Assembly: GCA_964652025.1 (NCBI GenBank)
Contig: CAZYZX010000003.1
Coordinates: forward strand, 186,001-250,000
DNA: 64,000 nt
Source: JAEXOD01 sp964652025
GTDB lineage: Bacteria; Bacteroidota; Ignavibacteria; Ignavibacteriales; Melioribacteraceae
Reading direction: 5' to 3'
In this document: piece after piece, positions 61,142 through 64,000 of the stretch
Layout: each line of letters starts with the position of its first letter
Position numbering within the stretch: the first letter of the stretch is position 1
The notes under the pieces: generated by a model
The model's input: only the letters and a program-made list of their open reading frames with translations
Told to the model about the DNA's origin: nothing
Database searches by the model: none
Translations under genes and position numbers: made by a program

Positions 61142-63193
61142 ATGAACAAATTTATCTTATTTATTTACATTTTATTTTTTTACACCTCTGCACTTTTAGC
61201 TCAAATATCCCAATTAAATATTAATGTATTATCTAAAGCTGATTCTACCAACATCCCTAACGCTTTTATAAAAATTATTGATTTAGATACACTTTTAATT
61301 ACTAATAAAAATGGATTAGCTACTATTAATAATGTTAATGCAAACTCCCTTAATCTTATAATTTACAAACAGGGCTTTATTACTTTTTACACAACAGTTT
61401 CTATTTCTCCCTTGGCTACTAATACTTATTTAGTATTTTTAGAAAAAGATGTTTTTAATAAAAACTTTACTAACATTAATAGTTTTACATACTTTAACCA
61501 AAATAACAACTTTGAATTAGTTAATAAAAATTTAAGCCTTTTTAACTTTGCAGATTATTTTAACCTAAAAAATAGTTTTTACGTTAATAATTATAATTAC
61601 AGTTTGGATTTTTATAATCGTAACATAAAAAACAATTTTTATATTACTATTAATAACATTATTATTCCCCAAGCAATTTACTCAGACTTTTTGCCTTTTC
61701 TAAACCTAAACGATAATTATTATTTAATATTTAGTAATTCACCAAATAATTATGCTTCTGGTGGTACATTTTTTATTAATAACATTAATACTAATAACAA
61801 TGTTAATATTAAATTTAAATATTTTACACAACAAGCTAACCAATTATTGCTTAATACATCTTATAACTTTAAGCACCCTATAAAAAATATTGATAGCATT
61901 TCTGTTAGTGCAAATTATAATTTATCTAATCCTTATAAATATAATAACTATTACAAAACTTATAACAGCAATGTTTTACTTTCTACAAAACTGTATACTA
62001 AAAATAATTTTTATAACGAACTAAATATTATTTATAATTCTTATTATTTTAAAGATACCTCTCCAAAGCTTTTTTTATCTACAAATGATTACAAAAACTC
62101 TTCTAATTTTATGGCATTTTCTTTAGTAAATAGTTTACCCATTACTAATCGCTTTAATATACAATTAATTAATAATTATTCAATAGTTAATAAAACATTT
62201 AATTTTTATAATTCCTTAAATAATAAATTAACACTATTTAATACTAAACTTTTATTACAATATTTATTACAAAATAATTTTAAAATTAATTTTACTTTAG
62301 AAAACGATTTTACCAAACTTAACTACTATAACTTACCAAACTCCTTAATAACCAAAAACGCATTAAAAACTTTTGCTAATGTGGAATATTTATTAAACTT
62401 TGGCACCCTTACTGCAGATTTCGGTATAACATCCTTAAAACCAAATACTTACTATAACATTAATGCAAAAATTAAAATTTATACATCAATAAATTCCAAT
62501 TTTATATTAGGCTATGGAGTAGTTCACAATTTATTATCCCCATACGAAACTACATTAGCACAATATGATATTAACGGCATTATTATTGGCACTTATTTTT
62601 ATCCTTTACCGCCAATTAAAATTTATACTACAGAAGCCGTTTTTAATTACACAGATAACAAAATTTATAATTTAACAATTAGCCTTTACTCAGATTATAT
62701 TAAAAACTTGCATAACGGTATTATTCACCCATTTAATACATCAATTAAAGTTGACCAAAATAAATATTCAATAAACACAATTAATTTTAATTTAAAGTTA
62801 ATTCCAGTAAACAAAGTATATATTACTTTAGATTATTACAATATATCTTTATTAACAGATGATAATATTCCCCAATCAACAAATATTCCCCAAAATGGAT
62901 TAATTGCAATAATAAATTATAACCCACACTTAAATACAAATATTTTATTAAGATTAAGAAACTTTTGGGAAACATTAATTGGTTTAGATAACCATTTAGA
63001 TTATAATTTTTTTGATAGAAGCAAACCTTACATAATTTCATCTACTCAATTTGTAGATATTATATTAACCCAAACTATAAAGAATTTTGATTTAACTTTA
63101 GGTGTGTATAATATTTTTGATAATAACAAAATTACGTATAAAAATATTACTCCATTAAATATTTATTTTTGTGCAAGCTACACTATAAAATAA
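61142..63193 (+). CDS. TonB-dependent receptor-like outer-membrane protein, Asn/Tyr-rich
   Basis: The 683 residues have a signal peptide (ending near LLAQ) and a carboxypeptidase-regulatory-like beta domain (about 22-100, INVLSKADSTNIPNAFIKI). A compact plug region lies at about 125-215, with FYITINNIIIPQAIYSDFLPF and NSPNNYASGGTFFINN in the usual YIDG...P...GP..YGSGA pattern. A barrel follows to the end. No clear TonB box is visible. Composition is extreme: Asn, Tyr, Ile and Leu dominate, partly from A/T-rich coding. It should import or bind a ligand at the outer membrane. It is divergent from the pilin operon across a 100-base gap and ends at a terminator. Confidence 0.78.
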   Translation: MNKFILFIYILFFYTSALLAQISQLNINVLSKADSTNIPNAFIKIIDLDTLLITNKNGLATINNVNANSLNLIIYKQGFITFYTTVSISPLATNTYLVFLEKDVFNKNFTNINSFTYFNQNNNFELVNKNLSLFNFADYFNLKNSFYVNNYNYSLDFYNRNIKNNFYITINNIIIPQAIYSDFLPFLNLNDNYYLIFSNSPNNYASGGTFFINNINTNNNVNIKFKYFTQQANQLLLNTSYNFKHPIKNIDSISVSANYNLSNPYKYNNYYKTYNSNVLLSTKLYTKNNFYNELNIIYNSYYFKDTSPKLFLSTNDYKNSSNFMAFSLVNSLPITNRFNIQLINNYSIVNKTFNFYNSLNNKLTLFNTKLLLQYLLQNNFKINFTLENDFTKLNYYNLPNSLITKNALKTFANVEYLLNFGTLTADFGITSLKPNTYYNINAKIKIYTSINSNFILGYGVVHNLLSPYETTLAQYDINGIIIGTYFYPLPPIKIYTTEAVFNYTDNKIYNLTISLYSDYIKNLHNGIIHPFNTSIKVDQNKYSINTINFNLKLIPVNKVYITLDYYNISLLTDDNIPQSTNIPQNGLIAIINYNPHLNTNILLRLRNFWETLIGLDNHLDYNFFDRSKPYIISSTQFVDIILTQTIKNFDLTLGVYNIFDNNKITYKNITPLNIYFCASYTIK

Positions 63194-63220
63194 AAAGGGG
63201 TCTTAAATAAGACCCCTTTA
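63192..63220. terminator. Bidirectional intrinsic terminator
   Basis: An 11-bp stem, AAAGGGGTCTT/AAGACCCCTTT (63194-63204 with 63209-63219), has an AAAT loop. On the minus strand it is followed by TTTTTATTTT. It separates the convergent genes ending at 63193 and 63231. Confidence 0.9.
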
Positions 63221-63230
63221 TTAGGCTAAA

Positions 63231-64000
63231 TTACTTAGTTCTTACGAACTCAATTCTTCTGTTTTTCATTTTATTTTCTGGTGTATCGTTAGGAGCAACT
63301 GGATTATCTGGACCATAACCTTTAGCAGTTAAACGTTTAGCATTAACGCCATTTTTAACTAACCAATTTTTAACTGCCTTAGCTCTTCTTTCAGATAACT
63401 TAATATTTGCAGCTCTGCTACCTACGTTATCAGTATATCCATTTATAGTTACTTCTAACTCTGGGTAAGCCATTAAAGTTTTTAATACCTTTTGTAATGT
63501 TTCTTCAGATTCTGGAGTAATATCTGCGCTACCGCTCTTAAATGTAATGCCTTCCAAAATCATTGGAACACCAACTCTAATAACGTCATCAGATGGATCA
63601 TTTGGATTAGAACCACGTGTAACTTCTACGTTATCATTAACGCTTCCACCATCGGTATCAGCTTTGGTTGGATTAGTCTTATATAAATTAACTTCGTCGC
63701 CATCTTTTAATTCATCACCATCGGTATCAACTTTTAATGGGTCGGTTTTATATTTGTTAACTTCATCACCATCAGTTAAACCATCACCATCGGTACAAGC
63801 TTTTAATGGATCAGTTTTATAAGTCTTAACTTCTGCACCATCAACTAATCCATCTTTATCTGTATCTGCAACTAAAGGATTAGTTTTATAAGTTAATACT
63901 TCTTCATTATCCATTAAACCATCACCATCGGTACAAGCTTTTAATGGGTCGGTCTTATATTTGTTTACTTCGTCACCATCACTTAAGCTATCTCCATCGG
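63231..64000 (-). CDS. OmpA-family protein with thrombospondin type 3 repeats, 5' end cut by window edge
   Basis: The frame stays open from the right window edge to the stop at 63231. The Met codon at 63912-63914 is therefore internal and not the start. The visible ~256 residues begin with at least five ~23-residue repeats of the form DTDGDGLxDGDEVNxYKTDPLKA, the calcium-binding TSP3 pattern. A short linker follows (GSNPNDPSDDVIRVGVPMIL). The OmpA C-terminal peptidoglycan-binding domain ends the protein (VTINGYTDNVGSRAANIKLS, then ERRAKAVKNWLV and NRRIEFV). An N-terminal barrel or signal probably lies outside the window. It should anchor the outer membrane to peptidoglycan. Confidence 0.9.
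   Translation of the reverse strand, partial: DGDSLSDGDEVNKYKTDPLKACTDGDGLMDNEEVLTYKTNPLVADTDKDGLVDGAEVKTYKTDPLKACTDGDGLTDGDEVNKYKTDPLKVDTDGDELKDGDEVNLYKTNPTKADTDGGSVNDNVEVTRGSNPNDPSDDVIRVGVPMILEGITFKSGSADITPESEETLQKVLKTLMAYPELEVTINGYTDNVGSRAANIKLSERRAKAVKNWLVKNGVNAKRLTAKGYGPDNPVAPNDTPENKMKNRRIEFVRTK
63620..64000 (-). repeat. Tandem ~69-base repeats encoding TSP3 calcium-binding units
   Basis: The repeats recur about every 66-69 bases, with near-identical blocks such as GGTGATGGTTTA and ACCGACCCATTAAA on the coding strand. They lie inside the OmpA-family gene and continue past the right edge. Coding period and conserved Asp positions show that they are protein repeats. Confidence 0.85.

Noticed and set aside
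63912..63914. Met codon as start of the OmpA-family gene
   Set aside because: The frame continues upstream to the window edge with the same TSP3 repeats and the Met replaces a variable repeat residue, so it is internal.
63231..64000. Regularly spaced ~69-base repeats that could look like a CRISPR array
   Set aside because: They are in frame, lack unrelated spacers and encode Asp-rich TSP3 units, so they are protein repeats.

Overview
The window is strongly AT-rich and reads as a chromosomal segment from the Bacteroidota/Chlorobiota/Ignavibacteriota group. The best guess is a Kapabacteria- or Ignavibacteria-like lineage, inferred from content rather than from any marker gene. Two large secreted proteins end in the type IX secretion (T9SS) C-terminal domain with the NYPNPFNP motif typical of that group. 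There is also a Chlorobi-style carotenoid glycosylation/acylation set, a TonB-type receptor and an OmpA protein with calcium-binding repeats. I see no rRNA, tRNA, CRISPR array, transposase, integrase or phage gene. Gene density is high, and most convergent gene pairs are separated by clear hairpin terminators.

Layout: 1-1448, the end of an ABC-2 type exporter (permease cut by the window edge, plus ATPase). 1766-2802, a membrane SPFH protein with a small ribbon-helix-helix ORF. 2863-6517, an outer-membrane barrel-like protein and a T9SS-secreted Ycf48/BNR propeller protein. 6613-15020, a six-gene operon for a very divergent oligopeptide-type ABC importer: fused double ATPase, two permeases, a predicted secreted protein, a membrane-anchored solute-binding protein and a large lipoprotein. 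15162-17550, a PAS histidine kinase and a convergent unknown gene. 17835-21698, a 1287-residue T9SS-secreted multidomain surface protein. 21805-32936, housekeeping and mixed genes: class II aldolase, ATP-grasp ligase, C39-like peptidase, isochorismatase-family hydrolase, DUF2062, HU, SerC, MscS, J-protein, SpmAB fusion and DUF2892.

32980-36050 is a tightly packed carotenoid-tailoring cassette (acyltransferase, GT2 glycosyltransferase, CruF, CrtW). It predicts a 4-keto, C1'-glycosylated and acylated carotenoid of the salinixanthin/ketomyxol kind. 36168-39187 is a fused-permease ABC transporter of the nitrate/sulfonate class with no binding protein beside it. 39189-44862 holds a FucI-like protein, an acyl-CoA synthetase and a sodium:solute symporter with a small membrane partner.

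45039-61041 is the most distinctive region. A compact type IV pilus operon on the minus strand runs from two tandem pilin-like genes through PilC, PilB, PilT, a PilM-PilN fusion, a PilO-PilP-like fusion and a short secretin. It continues by ATGA stop/start overlaps or 4-base gaps into a receiver protein, a large hybrid histidine kinase and a receiver-DHp protein without an ATPase domain. A sigma-54 activator and a small hybrid kinase converge on it. The pilins have a two-residue leader and lack the usual Glu5. An internal terminator separates pilin from machinery genes. The window ends with a TonB-dependent receptor-like protein and an OmpA/TSP3-repeat protein cut by the right edge.
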